NCBI GenBank assembly: GCA_018398805.1
Contig: JAGFBZ010000736.1
Coordinates: forward strand, 1 to 64,000
Reading direction: 5' to 3'
Length of the DNA stretch: 64,000 bases
Source of the DNA: Hirundichthys speculiger
Taxonomy: Eukaryota; Chordata; Actinopteri; Beloniformes; Exocoetidae
The notes beneath the pieces were generated by a model. That model saw only the letters and a list, made by a program, of their open reading frames with translations, was not told the origin of the DNA and did no database searches. Made by a program: the position numbers and the translations under genes. This document shows, one piece after another, positions 33,397-46,400 of this stretch (the first letter of the stretch is position 1; each line of letters opens with the position of its first letter).

Positions 33397-33433
33397 CAAC
33401 ATCCATCCATCCATCCATCCATCCATCCATCCA
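33397..33433 (+). repeat. (ATCC)n microsatellite
   Basis: About nine ATCC repeats directly adjoin the SINE that follows; a second ATCC-rich tract lies at about 33720-33775 on the other side. Confidence 0.95.
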
Positions 33434-33705
33434 TAATGGTAAATGGACTGCACTTATATAGCGCTTTCCAGACACCATCAAGGTGCCTCCAAAGCAGTTT
33501 ACATTAGTCTCTCATTCACACACACATTCATCCACCAGTGGGGGGCTGCTGCCATGCAGGGTGCTGCTAGAGCCACTGAGGGCAAGTTAGGGTTCAGTGT
33601 CTTGCCCAAGGACACTTTGGCATGTGGCAATTGGAGCCGGGATCAAACCGCCAACCTTCAAGTGACTGGACGACCCGCTCTACCAACTGAGCTACAGCCA
33701 CCCAT
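33434..33705 (-). mobile_element. tRNA-headed SINE-like repeat
   Basis: On the minus strand it begins GGGTGGCTGTAGCTCAGTTG with GTAGAGC, a Pol III A box, followed by a B box GGTTTGATCCC at 33649-33639. This is tRNA-derived head sequence and not a tRNA gene, because no acceptor stem or cloverleaf closes. The tail reads GCGCTATATAAGTGCAGTCC on the minus strand, a widespread fish repeat end. Confidence 0.75.
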
Positions 33706-33941
33706 TTAGCCACCCATCTATTCATCCATCCATCCATACATACATACATTTATCCATCCATCATCCATCCATCCGTTCAGAAACAGACAGTCAGCTGAGA
33801 CTGAGCTAAACATCTGGATCAGAACCTCCACCAGCAGATGACAGCAGTCCACCTGAGTAACAGTTACCTTCCATCCTGATGAAGAAGTGAAACTGTTGGT
33901 CACAACTGCAGACTAAACACTGACCACCATAGAGTCCTGTT

Positions 33942-34104
33942 TCCAGATGTTTAACCTGGAGCTGCTGTCAGGGTTTCCAGATGTTTAAACCTGAGCTGCT
34001 GGCAGCATTTCCAGATGTTTAAACCTGAGCTGCTGGCAGCATTTCCAGATGTTTAAACCTGAGCTGCTGTCAGGGTTTCCAGATGTTTAAAGAAGAGCTC
34101 CTGT
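33942..34104 (+). repeat. 34-bp tandem repeat, about 5 copies
   Basis: Units start CCAGATGTTTAAACCTGAGC and continue to 34 bp, ending in CAGCATTT or CAGGGTTT. Spacer between praf2 and copz2. Confidence 0.9.
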
Positions 34105-34599
34105 TTAGAACAGCTGCAACTCTAAACCCCTACTGTGGTGTATTTGAAAACAGATGAACTTGTTGTTCCACTGCTGCTGCCAGTTCTGATCGGTACCTCA
34201 GTGTTTGTGAGTCAGTGGACCAGTAGTGAACCACTGACTGGACCAGTACTGGACCACTGCTGCTGGATTCTGATGCCCACCTGTGGTTGTTTCCTTCTCA
34301 TTAAAAAGTTAAAAATCAAATCTGTTTTTCACTTAAAGACAGATCAGTGTATAATTTTATTTCCGTGCAGGATGGTAACAATGACCTTAATGTCTTCTCA
34401 GAAACCTTTGATGCAACATGTCAGTTACTTCCTGCTGTTAGAACAGTCCAGTTCAGTTTAATTTGTCTGTTGTTTTTAGCTGATGTCGGGCTGGTTTAAC
34501 TGGTTTAACTGGTTTATGGAGCTTTGGCTGGACTGACCACCAAAACCATCATCCAGAAAGAAACAGAAGAGAAACATCTAGAAACACAACCAGAAGATG

Positions 34600-35530
34600 A
34601 ACATCTCAGCAGCTGTTTGTCAAAAAAATCTGATTTATTTTTGTCAAAAACTGTGATTTTATTACAGAATGTTGTGATTATAGGACAAGTTGCAATTATG
34701 TGAAATTCACAATGTTTCAAAATGAACTCATATTTTTATGTCAAATCATCAGAAATTTCAAAATATGAGATATTTTGCCTTTATTGACAGACAGGAAATG
34801 TGAGGTTACAAAAATTGCTTTTTTCATTTTCAATTTCATTCAATTTTATTTGTATAGCATCTGTTACAATGTCAATTGTCTCTAGGCGCTTTACAGAAAC
34901 CCAGATCATGACCCCCGAGCAAATATCATTAGCTAAAATTATAATATTAAATCCTAAACAAAGACAATGGCAGGTCAAAAAAACTCCCACAGAGGGAGAA
35001 AAAAATCTTTCAGCCAAACAAAGGCAAGAAAAAACTCCACTTTAAGAGGAATTAAAGTTTAAAGTTGCATTTATGCAAAAGTCGTGATTATGTCACAAAG
35101 CTGCATTATTGAATCACTATTTTATTTTAGTTTTTACTCCAAAAAAGTGCAGTTCTATAAAACTTGTGATTTTGTGAAATTTATGTCAAATTTTTTTTAA
35201 GTTGATTTACAACAAAAATTAGTTGTTTTTTCTGTCAAATTCAATATTATTTTCCAAAATGTTGTAATATTAAGATTAAAAAGTTGTGAGTTTTCAAAAT
35301 TTGTGATTTTCCAACAAAATATTCTGATTAGCACATAAAGTTGTATTTATACAAATTTTGCAACAGAAAGTCTGAATTTATGTCAAAATTCATAATTTTG
35401 CAGAATTTGTGAATTCATGACAAATTTCAAATTTGGAGATTTTACAGCAGAAATTTTTGATTTTTAGGACAGAAAGTTGAAAATTCACAATTTTAAAAGA
35501 AGCTGTAATTTATTGTATTAAAAAAACTGC
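34600..35530 (-). repeat. degenerate AT-rich repeat block left of copz2 exon 1
   Basis: Loose repeats of GTTGTGATTTT, AAATTTGTGATTTT and TGTCAAAA, about 20 bp apart and strongly diverged, interrupted by the interspersed repeat at 34826-35052. The motif is the reverse complement of that in 37745-38800. Confidence 0.6.
34826..35052 (+). repeat. interspersed repeat, copy 1 (TATAGCATCTGTTACAATG family)
   Basis: Starts ATTTTATTTGTATAGCATC and contains AGATCATGACCCCC, AAACTCCCACAGAGGGAG and AAAAAACTCCACTTTAAGAG. A second copy with over 90% similarity by eye lies at 58484-58712, same orientation. No coding potential. Family name not assigned. Confidence 0.8.
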
Positions 35531-35539
35531 AAAAGTCCA

Positions 35540-36262
35540 TAGGAGACCACCACAGAAACCTGAGGAGGATCACAGAGACCTGATGAGGACCACAGAAACC
35601 TGAGGAGGATCACAGAGACCTGAGGAGGATCACAGAGACCTGATGAGGATCACAGAGACCTGATGAGGACCACAGAAACCTGAGGAGGATCACAGAGACC
35701 CGAGGAGGATCACAGAGACCTGATGAGGATCACAGAGACCTGAGAGGATCACAGAGACCAGAGATGAGATCACAGAGACCTGATGAGGATCACAGAGACC
35801 TGAGAGGATCACAGAGAGAGGATCACAGAGACCTGAGGAGGATCACAGAGACCTGAGAGATCACAGAGACCTGATGAGGACCACAGAGACCTGAGGAGGA
35901 TCACAGAGACCTGAGGAGGATCACAGAGACCTGATGAGGATCACAGAGACCTGATGAGGATCACAGAGACCTGAGGAGGATCACAGAGACCTGAGGAGGA
36001 TCACAGAGACCTGAGGAGGATCACAGAGACCTGAGGATCACAGAGAGAGGATCCTGAGGAGGATCACAGAGACCTGAGGAGGATCACAGAGACCTGATGA
36101 GGATCACAGAGACCTGAGGAGGATCACAGAGACCTGAGGAGCATCACAGAGACCTGAGGAGGATCACAGAGACCTGATGAGGATCACAGAGACCTGATGA
36201 GGATCACAGAGACCTGAGGAGGATCACAGAGACCTGAGGAGGATCACAGAGACCTGAGGAGG
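35540..36262 (+). repeat. 20-bp minisatellite upstream of copz2
   Basis: About 36 copies of GATCACAGAGACCTGAGGAG, alternating with CTGATGAG variants and some truncated units (GAGAGGATCACAGAGAGAGG). It ends about 555 bp upstream of the copz2 ATG. Confidence 0.95.
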
Positions 36263-36579
36263 TCTGCGGAGGTCTGTGCTCTCCGAGTGCTTTTCTAGTT
36301 TCTCTTTGCTTTTTTTTTTTTTTTCTTGGTTTATTTATGATTGTCTTTTTTTTTTTTTACTCCTCATTGATTTTTCTTTATCTTTCTTATGATTTTATAT
36401 TATTTCATTTTATAATATCAGAGTAATTTAAGTAAGTGTGCCCTTCTCTCTTGGCTTGGTCAGATAATGAGATCCAAACATGTCCATCATGTCCTCACTG
36501 ACATTATTTTGTCGCCTTGTGGACCAGAAGCAGGTCCACCAGTCCGCTCACATCTGGGATGAACCTAAACCAGTAGCTC

Positions 36580-37450
36580 TCCACTGGAGGCGCGCGGCCG
36601 CTGGAACTGGAAACACCGAGGAGAGGAGGAAGAGGAGGAAGAGGCGTGACCATAGGCGTGACGGCAGCGCGTCCTGCAGGCGGCTCCGTGCTCGTGGACC
36701 TGTTTCTATCCGGTTGGCTGCTGGAGGAGCGGGAGCGCGCATGGGCGGCGCAGACTGATCCCGCGGTGACAGCTCCAGGCAGTCCACGTCAACACAGCAG
36801 CGAGCACGGCAGCAGAGATGGACTCCACGTCCCCGGTGAGACTCTCCGGTCCACGCACACACACGGGTCCGGGTCCGGTTTCGGGGGGGGGCGGGTTAAC
36901 GTGCGCCTGTTACGGACATTTGTTGCACGGTGGAGGTCTGGATGGAGCTGGGGGAAGGTTCGGTTCGGCAGCAGGCTGTAGACACACATAAAACAGGTTT
37001 GGGTTATTCTGGAGCGGACCGAACTGATGAGGTTATTTGACTTCTGGAGCCGCGTGTGATCAGCTGGAGCTGATCCAAACGCGCTTCTGAGGCTGGTTGA
37101 GCTTAAAAACGCGAAGCTGCCAGCGCTGGTCAGGGTGACAACTTCTGGTGGACCAGCTGAGCCACAGATGACACCCCCCCCCCGTCCGGATCCGTGCACA
37201 GTCCGGGTCAGAGAGCCAGGTTTCGGTTCCTGCGCACTAAACTTCCAGAAAACCAGCAAACAGTCCTGCGCTTCAAAGAAATAAAGAAAGAAACCAAACC
37301 AGAACCAGCGCAGTTACAGCGAGCGTGCGTGTTTCAGCTGTTGAGCGTGCGTGCAGTGACGTGTACAGCAGGGTAGGTGCCACGTCCACCATTCTCTCGC
37401 GCGCGCCTCGCTTGCCGTGCGCACCATTTATTCAGGCTCAGTCAGTTTCC
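36580..37450 (+). promoter_or_regulatory. copz2: CpG-rich copz2 promoter and exon 1 region
   Basis: CpG and GC density rise sharply around the copz2 start (GCGCGCGGCCGC, GGGAGCGCGCATGGGCGGCG, CTCGCGCGCGCCTCGC), in contrast to AT-rich DNA on both sides. This looks like a CpG-island promoter. No TATA box is obvious. The transcription start cannot be fixed from sequence. Confidence 0.55.
36818..36835 (+). CDS. copz2: copz2 exon 1 (coding part)
   Basis: ATG GAC TCC ACG TCC CCG (MDSTSP) is followed by GTGAGA, phase 0. The next exon opens with EPSLYTV in the same phase, as in the family. The ATG sits in a CpG-rich block (GCAGAGATGG context). Only six codons, so the start rests on position, phase and splice fit. 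Confidence 0.8.
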
Positions 37451-40400
37451 CACAGTTTTACCTTCCCAGAATCCTCTGCTGGATCTTTCAGGTCTGATAT
37501 CTTCCAGTTTCAGAGTCAGACAACAAAACAGAAGAAAGTAACTAATGTAACTTTACTGAAGAGCCGAGGTGTTTGTGTCTGAGCAGATCCAGGAAGGTTG
37601 AGGGCAGGTGCTCGAGCCCAGAGGAAAGATCACTCAGTCAAATGACTCTTATTTACTCTCTAGAATAAAGGAATTACAGTTCTATTAGTTTTAATTACAG
37701 TCGCTATTCCTAAAACTAAACAGACATGGAGTCACTGTGGAAGTCACAGTTTTCAGACGTCCTGATTTAAATCAACATCTTGTTGTAAAATAGCAAATTC
37801 TCCAAGACTTTTCTTTTCAACTTGAGGCTTTTGTCTTGTAATCCCCAATTTTTAACTTAGTTGTTACCTTTTGTTGTTAAATTTAGTTTCTTGAAAAACA
37901 GTTTTTGACATGAAAACTAAACTTTCAATCATAAAATCAAGAATTTCTACTGTAAAATCAATTTCACGATATTCCAACTTTTTCTCAAAGGAAGCCACTT
38001 TTTGTCAAAAAATCTCAAATTTGGCTAAACTTTGACATTTTGATGTAAAATTTCAACTGCATGTTGCAAAATGTCAAATTAAGCTGTAGCTTTATATCCT
38101 GTATTCGTCACATTTTTTTGGTAAAATTTCACAAAATCAAAACTTTTTCAATTAAATTACAATCAACCATCCTGAAATCATACATTTCTGTTGAAATATT
38201 TCAAATTTCACAATACTACAACTTTGTGAGGTAAAATCACAACTTTCTGTCATAAAATCATGACTAGCAAAACTGCAATATAGCAACTTTTTCTAGTCAA
38301 ATATCGACTTTCATAAAACTGACTTTTGACTGACTTGTATAATTATAACTTTCCACATAAAATCAAGAATTTTGGCTGCAAAATCAAAAATCGTCACAAT
38401 ATCACAACTTTTTGTTGATTAAAGTAAATTTTTGTCACAAAATTATGACTTCTAGTCAGAATTACATTTTTATGCTTAAAAATTTCAAATTTCTCATAAC
38501 TGAAACCATATGTCCTGTAATTTTGACATTTTGTTGTAAAATCACGACTTTTTGATTTAATACAACTTTTTTCTCTAAAACACACACACTAAAACACATA
38601 AAAGTAAAACTTTGTTTGTTAAGCTGCAAATTTCACAATATAGCTGAAAAAAGTTTTCTCACAAAGTAAAAAAAATCACATCTTTTTAACATAAAATGGT
38701 TGGTTGTAAAAACAACAAAATTTACAAAATTGTAACTGTTTGATAAATATGTTCTTTTTTTAATTGAACCACAAATGTTCGTTGTCAAATAACAACTGTC
38801 AGAAAGTGGAAGCTGCTCCTTGTTGACAAATGGCTTTAGACGGTGAAACGATAGTGAAAGGGCTGCTATTTTAGATGGAGAAACGACGGTGAAACGGCTG
38901 CTACTTTAGATGGTGAAGCGGCTGCTACTTTAGATGGTGAATCGGCTGCTACTGTAGACGGTGAAACGACTGCTACTTTAGACGGTTAAACGACGGTGAA
39001 ACGACTGCTACCTTACACTGTGAAACGACGGTGAATCGGCTGCTACTTTACACGGTGAAACGACGGTGAAACGTCTGCTACTTTACACGGTGAAACGACG
39101 GTAAATCGGCTGCTACTTTAGACGGTGAAACGACGGTGAAACAGCTGCTACTGTAGACGGTGAAACGACGGTGAATCGGCTGCTACTTTAGACGGTGAAA
39201 CGTCTGCTACTTTACACGGTGAAACGAGGGTTAAACGGCTGCTACTGTAGGCGGTGAAACAACAGTGAAACGTCTTCTACTTTACACGGTGAAACGACGG
39301 TGAAACGACTGCTACTTTAGATGGTGAAGCGGCTGCTACTTTAGATGATGAAACGGCTGCTATTGTAGTCGGTGAAATGGCTGCTACTTTACACGGTGAA
39401 ACGATGGTGAAGCGACTGCTACTTTAGATGGTGAAACGACGGTGAAACGTCTGCTACTTTACACGGTGAAACGACAGTTAAACGGCTGCTACTGTAGACG
39501 GTGAAACGTCTTCTACTTTACACAGTGAAACAACGGTGAACCGGCTGCTACTTTAGACGGTGAAACGACGGTGAAACAGCTGCTACTGTAGACGGTGAAA
39601 TGACAGTGAAACAGCTGCTACTTTAGATGGTGCAACGACGGTGAAGCGGCTGCTACTGTAGACGGTGAATTGGCTGCTACTTTAGACGTTGAATTGGTTG
39701 CTACTTTAGACGGTGAAGCGGCTGCTACTGTAGACGGTGAAACGGCTGCTACTTTAGATGGAGAAACGACAGTGAAACGGCTGCTACTGTAGACGGTGAA
39801 TTGGCTGCTACTTTAGACGTTGAATTGGTTGCTACTTTAGACGGTGAAGCGGCTGCTACTGTAGACGGTGAAACGGCTGCTACTTTAGATGGAGAAACGA
39901 TGGTGAAACGGCTGCTACTGTAGATGGTGAAACGGCTGCTACTGTAGACGTTGAAACGGCTGCTACTTTAGACGGCAAAACGATGGTGAAGCAGCTGCTA
40001 CTGTAGATGGTGAAACGGCTGCTACTGTAGACGGTGAAACGGCTGCTACTTTAGACGGTGAAACGATGGTGAAGCAGCTGCTACTGTAGACTGTGAAACA
40101 GCTGCTACTGTAGTCGGTGAAACGGCTGCTACTTTAGACGGTGAAACGACGGTCAAGCGGCTGCTACTGTAGATGGTGAAACGGCTGCTACTGTAGACGG
40201 TGAAATGGCTGCTACTTCAGACAGCGAAACAACGGTGAAACGGCTGCTACTTTAGACGGTGAAACGGCTGCTACTTTAGATGGGGAAACAACGCTGAAAC
40301 GGCTGCTACTTTAAACGGTGAAATGACGGTGAAGCGGCTGCTATTTTAGATGGTGAAACGACGGTGAAGCGGCTGCTATTTTAGACGGTGAAACGACGGT

Positions 40401-43400
40401 GAAGCGGCTGCTAATTTAGACGGTGAAACGACGGTGAAGCGGCTGCTAATTTAGACGGTGAAACGACGGTGAAGCGGCTGCTAATTTAGACGGTGAAACG
40501 ACAGTGAAGCGGCTGCTATTTTAGATGGTGAAACGACGGTGAAACAGCTGCTACTGTAGACGGTGAAACGACGGTGAAGCGGCTGCTACTGTAGACGGTG
40601 AAACGACGGTGAAACGACGGTGAAACGACGGTGAAACGGCTGCTACTGTAGACGGTGAAATGACTGCTACTTTAGACGGTGAAATGACGGTAAAACGGCT
40701 ACTACTTAAGACGGTGAAATGACGGTGAAGCGGCTGCTATTTTAGATGGAGAAAAGACGGTGAAACGACAGCTACTTTAGATGGTGAAGCGGCTGCTACT
40801 TTAGATGGTGAAGCGGCTGCTACTTTAGACGGTAAAGCGGCTGCTACTTTAGACGGTAAAGCGGCTGCTACTTTAGACGGTAAAGCGGCTGCTACTTTAG
40901 ACGGTGAAGCGGCTGTTACTTTAGACGGTGAAACGATGGTGAAACGGTGCTACTTTATACAGGGAAACAACTCTGAAACAGCTGCTACTGTAGACGGTGA
41001 AACGGCTGCTACTTTAGACAGGGAAACAATGGTGTAACAGCTGCTGCTTTAGATGGTGAAACGGCAGTCAATTGGTTGCTGCTTTAGAAGGTGAAACAAC
41101 GGTGAAACAGCTGCTACTGTAGACGGTGAAATGACGGTGAAACGGCTGCTACTTTAGACGGCGAAACAACGGTGAAACGGCTGCTACTTTAAATTGTGAA
41201 ATGGCTGCTACTTTAGACGTTGAAACAGGTGCTACTTTAGATGGTGAAACGACTGCTACTTTGGACTGTGAAACGGCTGCTACATTAGATGGTGAAACGG
41301 CTGCTACTTTAGATGGTAAAATGACGGTGAAAAGGCTGCTACTGTAGACGGTGAAACGACGGTGAAAAAGCTGCTACTTTAGACGGTGAAACAACCCTGA
41401 AACAGCTCCTGCTTTAGACGGCGAAACGATGGTAAAACGGTGCTACTTTAGACGGGAAAACAACTCTGAAACAGCTGCTACTGTAGACGGTGAAATGGCT
41501 CCTACTTTATATGGTAAAACAACGGTATAACGGCTGCTGCTTTAGACGGTGAAACGACGGTGAATCGGCTGCTGTTTTAGACGGTAAAACAACAGTGAAA
41601 CAGCTGCTACTGTAGATGGTGAAACGACCGTGAAACGGCTGCTACTTTAGACGGTGAAACGATGGTGAAATGGCAGCGACTTTAGACGGTGAAAAGACAG
41701 TGAATCGGCTGCTATTTTAGATGGTGAAATGGCGGTGAAACAGCTGCTACTTTAGACGGTGAAACAACGGTGAAAGGGCTGCTAGTTTAGACGGTGAAAC
41801 GACAGTGAAGCGGCTGCTACTGTGGACGGTGAATCGGCTGCTAATTTAGACCGTGAAACGACGGTGAAACAGCTGCTACTTTAGATGGTGAAGCGGCTGC
41901 TACTTTAGACGGTAAAGCGGCTGCTACTTTAGATGGTGAAACAACGGTGAAGAGGCTGCTACTGTAGATGGTGAAATGGCTGCTACTGTAGACGGTGAAT
42001 CGGCTGCTACTTTAGACGGTGAAACGACGGTGAAACAGCTGCTACTGTAGACGGTTAAACGACGGTGAAACAGCTGCTACTTTAGATGGTGAAACGATGG
42101 TGAAACGGCTGCTACTGTAGATGGTGAAACGATGGTGAAACGACTGCTACTTTAGACGGTGAAAAGACGGTGAAACGGCTGCTACTGTAGACGGTGAAAC
42201 GATGGTGAAACGATGGTGAAACGGCTGTTACTTTAGACGGTGAAACGACGGTGAAGCGGCTGCTACTGTAGATGGTGAAACAGCTGCTACTGTAGACGGT
42301 GAATCGGCTGCTACTTTAGATGGTGAAACGATGGTGAAACGGCTGCTACTTTAGACGGTGAAACAATGGTGAAATGGCTGCTACTTTAGACGGTGAAACG
42401 AAGGTGAAGCGGCTGCTACTTTAGACGGTGAAACGACGGTGAAACAGCTGCTACTGTAGACGGTGAAACGATGGTGAAGTGGCTGCTACTGTAGATGGTG
42501 AAACGGCTGCTACTTTAGACGGCGAAATGACGGTGAAACGGCTGCTACTGTAAACAGCGAAACGATAGTAAAACGGTTGCTACTTTAGATCGTGAAACGG
42601 CTGCTACATTAGATGGTGAAACGGCTGCTACTGTAGACGGTGAAACGACGGTGAAGTGGCTGCTATTTTAGACGATGAAACGGCTGCTACTGTAGACGGT
42701 GAAACGACGGTGAAACAGCTGCTACTGTAGACGGTTAATCAACGGTGAAACAGCAATTACTTTAGATGGTGAAACGATGGTGAAATGGCTGCTACTGTAG
42801 ACGGTGAAACGATGGTGAAACGGCTGCTACTTTAGAGGGTGAAACGATGGTCAAGCGACTGCTACTGTAGACGGTGAAATGGCTGCTACTTTAGATGGCG
42901 AAACGACTGTGAAATGGCTGCTATTTTAGACGGTGCAACGGCTGCAACGTTAGACAGGGAAACGACGGTGAAATGGCTACTACTTTAGACGGTGAAACAA
43001 CGGTGAAACGGCTGCTACTGTAGACGGTGAAACGATGGTGAAACGGCTGCTACTTTAGACGGTGAAACGGCTGATACGTTAGATGGGGAAACGACTGTGA
43101 AACAGCTGATACTTTAGACTGTGAAACAATGGTGAAACGGCTGCTACTGTAGACGGTGAAACGACGGTGAAACGGCTGCTACTGTAGACGGTGAAACGAC
43201 GGTGAAACGGCTGCTACTGTAGATGGTGAAACGATGGTGAAACGGCTGCTACTGTAGATGGTGAAACGATGGTGAAACGACTGCTACTTTAGACGGTGAA
43301 AAGACGGTGAAACGGCTGCTACTGTAGACGGTGAAACGATGGTGAAACAATGGTGAAACGATGGTGAAACGGCTGTTACTTTAGACGGTGAAACGACGGT

Positions 43401-46400
43401 GAAGCGGCTGCTACTGTAGATGGTGAAACAGCTGCTACTGTAGACGGTGAATCGGCTGCTACTTTAGATGGTGAAACGATGGTGAAACGGCTGCTACTTT
43501 AGATGGTGAAACAATGGTGAAATGGCTGCTACTTTAGACGGTGAAACGAAGGTGAAGCGGCTGCTACTTTAGATGGTGAAACGACGGTGAAACAGCTGCT
43601 ACTGTAGACGGTGAAACGATGGTGAAGTGGCTGCTACTGTAGATGGTGAAACGGCTGCTACTTTAGACGGTGAAACAATGGTGAAATGGCTGCTACTTTA
43701 GACGGTGAAACGAAGGTGAAGCGGCTGCTACTTTAGACGGTGAAACGACGGTGAAACAGCTGCTACTGTAGACGGTGAAACGATGGTGAAGTGGCTGCTA
43801 CTGTAGATGGTGAAACGGCTGCTACTTTAGACGGCGAAATGACGGTGAAACGGCTGCTACTGTAAACAGCGAAACGATAGTAAAACGGTTGCTACTTTAG
43901 ATCGTGAAACGGCTGCTACATTAGATGGTGAAACGGCTGCTACTGTAGACGGTGAAACGACGGTGAAGTGGCTGCTATTTTAGACGATGAAACGGCTGCT
44001 ACTGTAGACGGTGAAACGACGGTGAAACAGCTGCTACTGTAGACGGTTAATCAACGGTGAAACAGCAATTACTTTAGATGGTGAAACGATGGTGAAATGG
44101 CTGCTACTGTAGACGGTGAAACGATGGTGAAACGGCTGCTACTTTAGAGGGTGAAACGATGGTCAAGCGACTGCTACTGTAGACGGTGAAATGGCTGCTA
44201 CTTTAGATGGCGAAACGACTGTGAAATGGCTGCTATTTTAGACGGTGCAACGGCTGCAACGTTAGACAGGGAAACGACGGTGAAATGGCTACTACTTTAG
44301 ACGGTGAAACAACGGTGAAACGGCTGCTACTGTAGACGGTGAAACGATGGTGAAACGGCTGCTACTTTAGACGGTGAAACGGCTGATACGTTAGATGGGG
44401 AAACGACTGTGAAACAGCTGATACTTTAGACTGTGAAACAATGGTGAAACGGCTGCTACTGTAGACGGTGAAACGACGGTGAAACGGCTGCTACTGTAGA
44501 CGGTGAAACGACGGTGAAGTGGCTACTACTTTAGACGGTGAAACAACGGTGAAACGGCTGCTACTGTAGACGGTGAAACGATGGTGAAACGGCTGCTACT
44601 TTAGACGGTGAAACGGCTGATACGTTAGATGGGGAAACGACTGTGAAACAGCTGATACTTTAGACTGTGAAACAATGGTGAAACGGCTGCTACTGTAGAC
44701 GGTGAAACGACGGTGAAACGGCTGCTACTGTAGACGGTGAAACGACGGTGAAACGGCTGCTACTGTAGATGGTGAAACGATGGTGAAACGGCTGCTACTG
44801 TAGATGGTGAAACGATGGTGAAACGACTGCTACTTTAGACGGTGAAAAGACGGTGAAACGGCTGCTACTGTAGACGGTGAAACGATGGTGAAACAATGGT
44901 GAAACGATGGTGAAACGGCTGTTACTTTAGACGGTGAAACGACGGTGAAGCGGCTGCTACTGTAGATGGTGAAACAGCTGCTACTGTAGACGGTGAATCG
45001 GCTGCTACTTTAGACGGTGAAACGGCTGATACGTTAGATGGGGAAACGACTGTGAAACAGCTGATACTTTAGACTGTGAAACAATGGTGAAACGGCTGCT
45101 ACTGTAGACGGCGAAATGACGGTGAAACGGCTGCTACTGTAAACAGAGAAACGATGGTAAAACGGTTGCTACTTTAGATCGTGAAACGGCTGCTACATTA
45201 GATGGTGAAACGGCTGCTACTGTAGATGGTGAAACGACGGTGAAGTGGCTGCTATTTTAGACGATGAAACGGCTGCTACTGTAGACGGTGAAACGACGGT
45301 GAAACAGCTGCTACTGTAGACGGTTAATCAACGGTGAAACAGAAATTACTTTAGATGGTGAAACGATGGTGAAATGGCTGCTACTGTAGACGGTGAAACG
45401 ATGGTGAAACGGCTGCTACATTAGAGGGTGAAACGATGGTCAAGCGACTGCTACTGTAGACGGTGAAATGGCTGCTACTTTAGACGGCGAAACGACTGTG
45501 AAATGGCTGCTACTTTAGACGGTGCAACGGCTGCAACGTTAGACGGTGAAACAACGGTGAAACGGCTGCTACTGTAGACGGTGAAACCGCTGCTACTTTA
45601 GACGGCGAAACGACGGTGAAATGGCTGCTACTTTAGACGGCGAAACGATGGTGAAACGGCTGCTACTTTAGACGGTGAAACGGCTGATACGTTAGATGGG
45701 GAAACGACTGTGAAACAGCTGATACTTTAGACGGTGAAACAACGGTGAAACGGCTGCTACTGTAGACGGTGAAACGACGGTGAAACGGCTGCTACTGTAG
45801 ACGGTGAAACGACGGTGAAACGGCTGCTACTGTAGACGGTGAAACGACGGTGAAACAGCTGCTACTGTAGATGGTGAAATGACGGTGAAACAATGCTACT
45901 ATAGATGGTGAAACGACGGTGAAACGACTGCTACTTTAGACGGTGAAACAACGGTGAAGAGGCTGCTACTGTAGACGGTGAATCGGCTGCTACTTTAGAC
46001 AGTGAAACGATGGTGAAACGGCTGCTACGGTAGACGGTGAAACGACGGTGAAGCGGCTGCTACTGTAGACGGTAAATCGGCTGCTACTTTAGATGGTGAA
46101 ACGATGGTGAAACAGCTGCTACTGTAGATGGTTAAACAACGGTGAAACAGCTGCTACTTTAGATGGTGAAACGGCTGCTACTGTAGATGGTGAAACGATG
46201 GTGAAATGGCTGCTACTTTAGAAGGTGAAACGACTGTGATGCGGCTGCTACTTTAGACGGTGAAAAGACAGTGAAACGGCTGTTACTTTAGACGGTGAAA
46301 CGACGGTGAAGCGGCTTCTACTGTAGATAGTGAAACGGCTGCTACTGTAGACGGTGAATCGGCTGCTACTTTAGACGGTGAAACGATGGTGAAACGGCTG

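Noticed and set aside
33639..33700. tRNA gene on the minus strand
   Set aside because: A and B boxes are present but there is no closed acceptor stem and it continues into a known type of interspersed repeat, so it is a SINE head.
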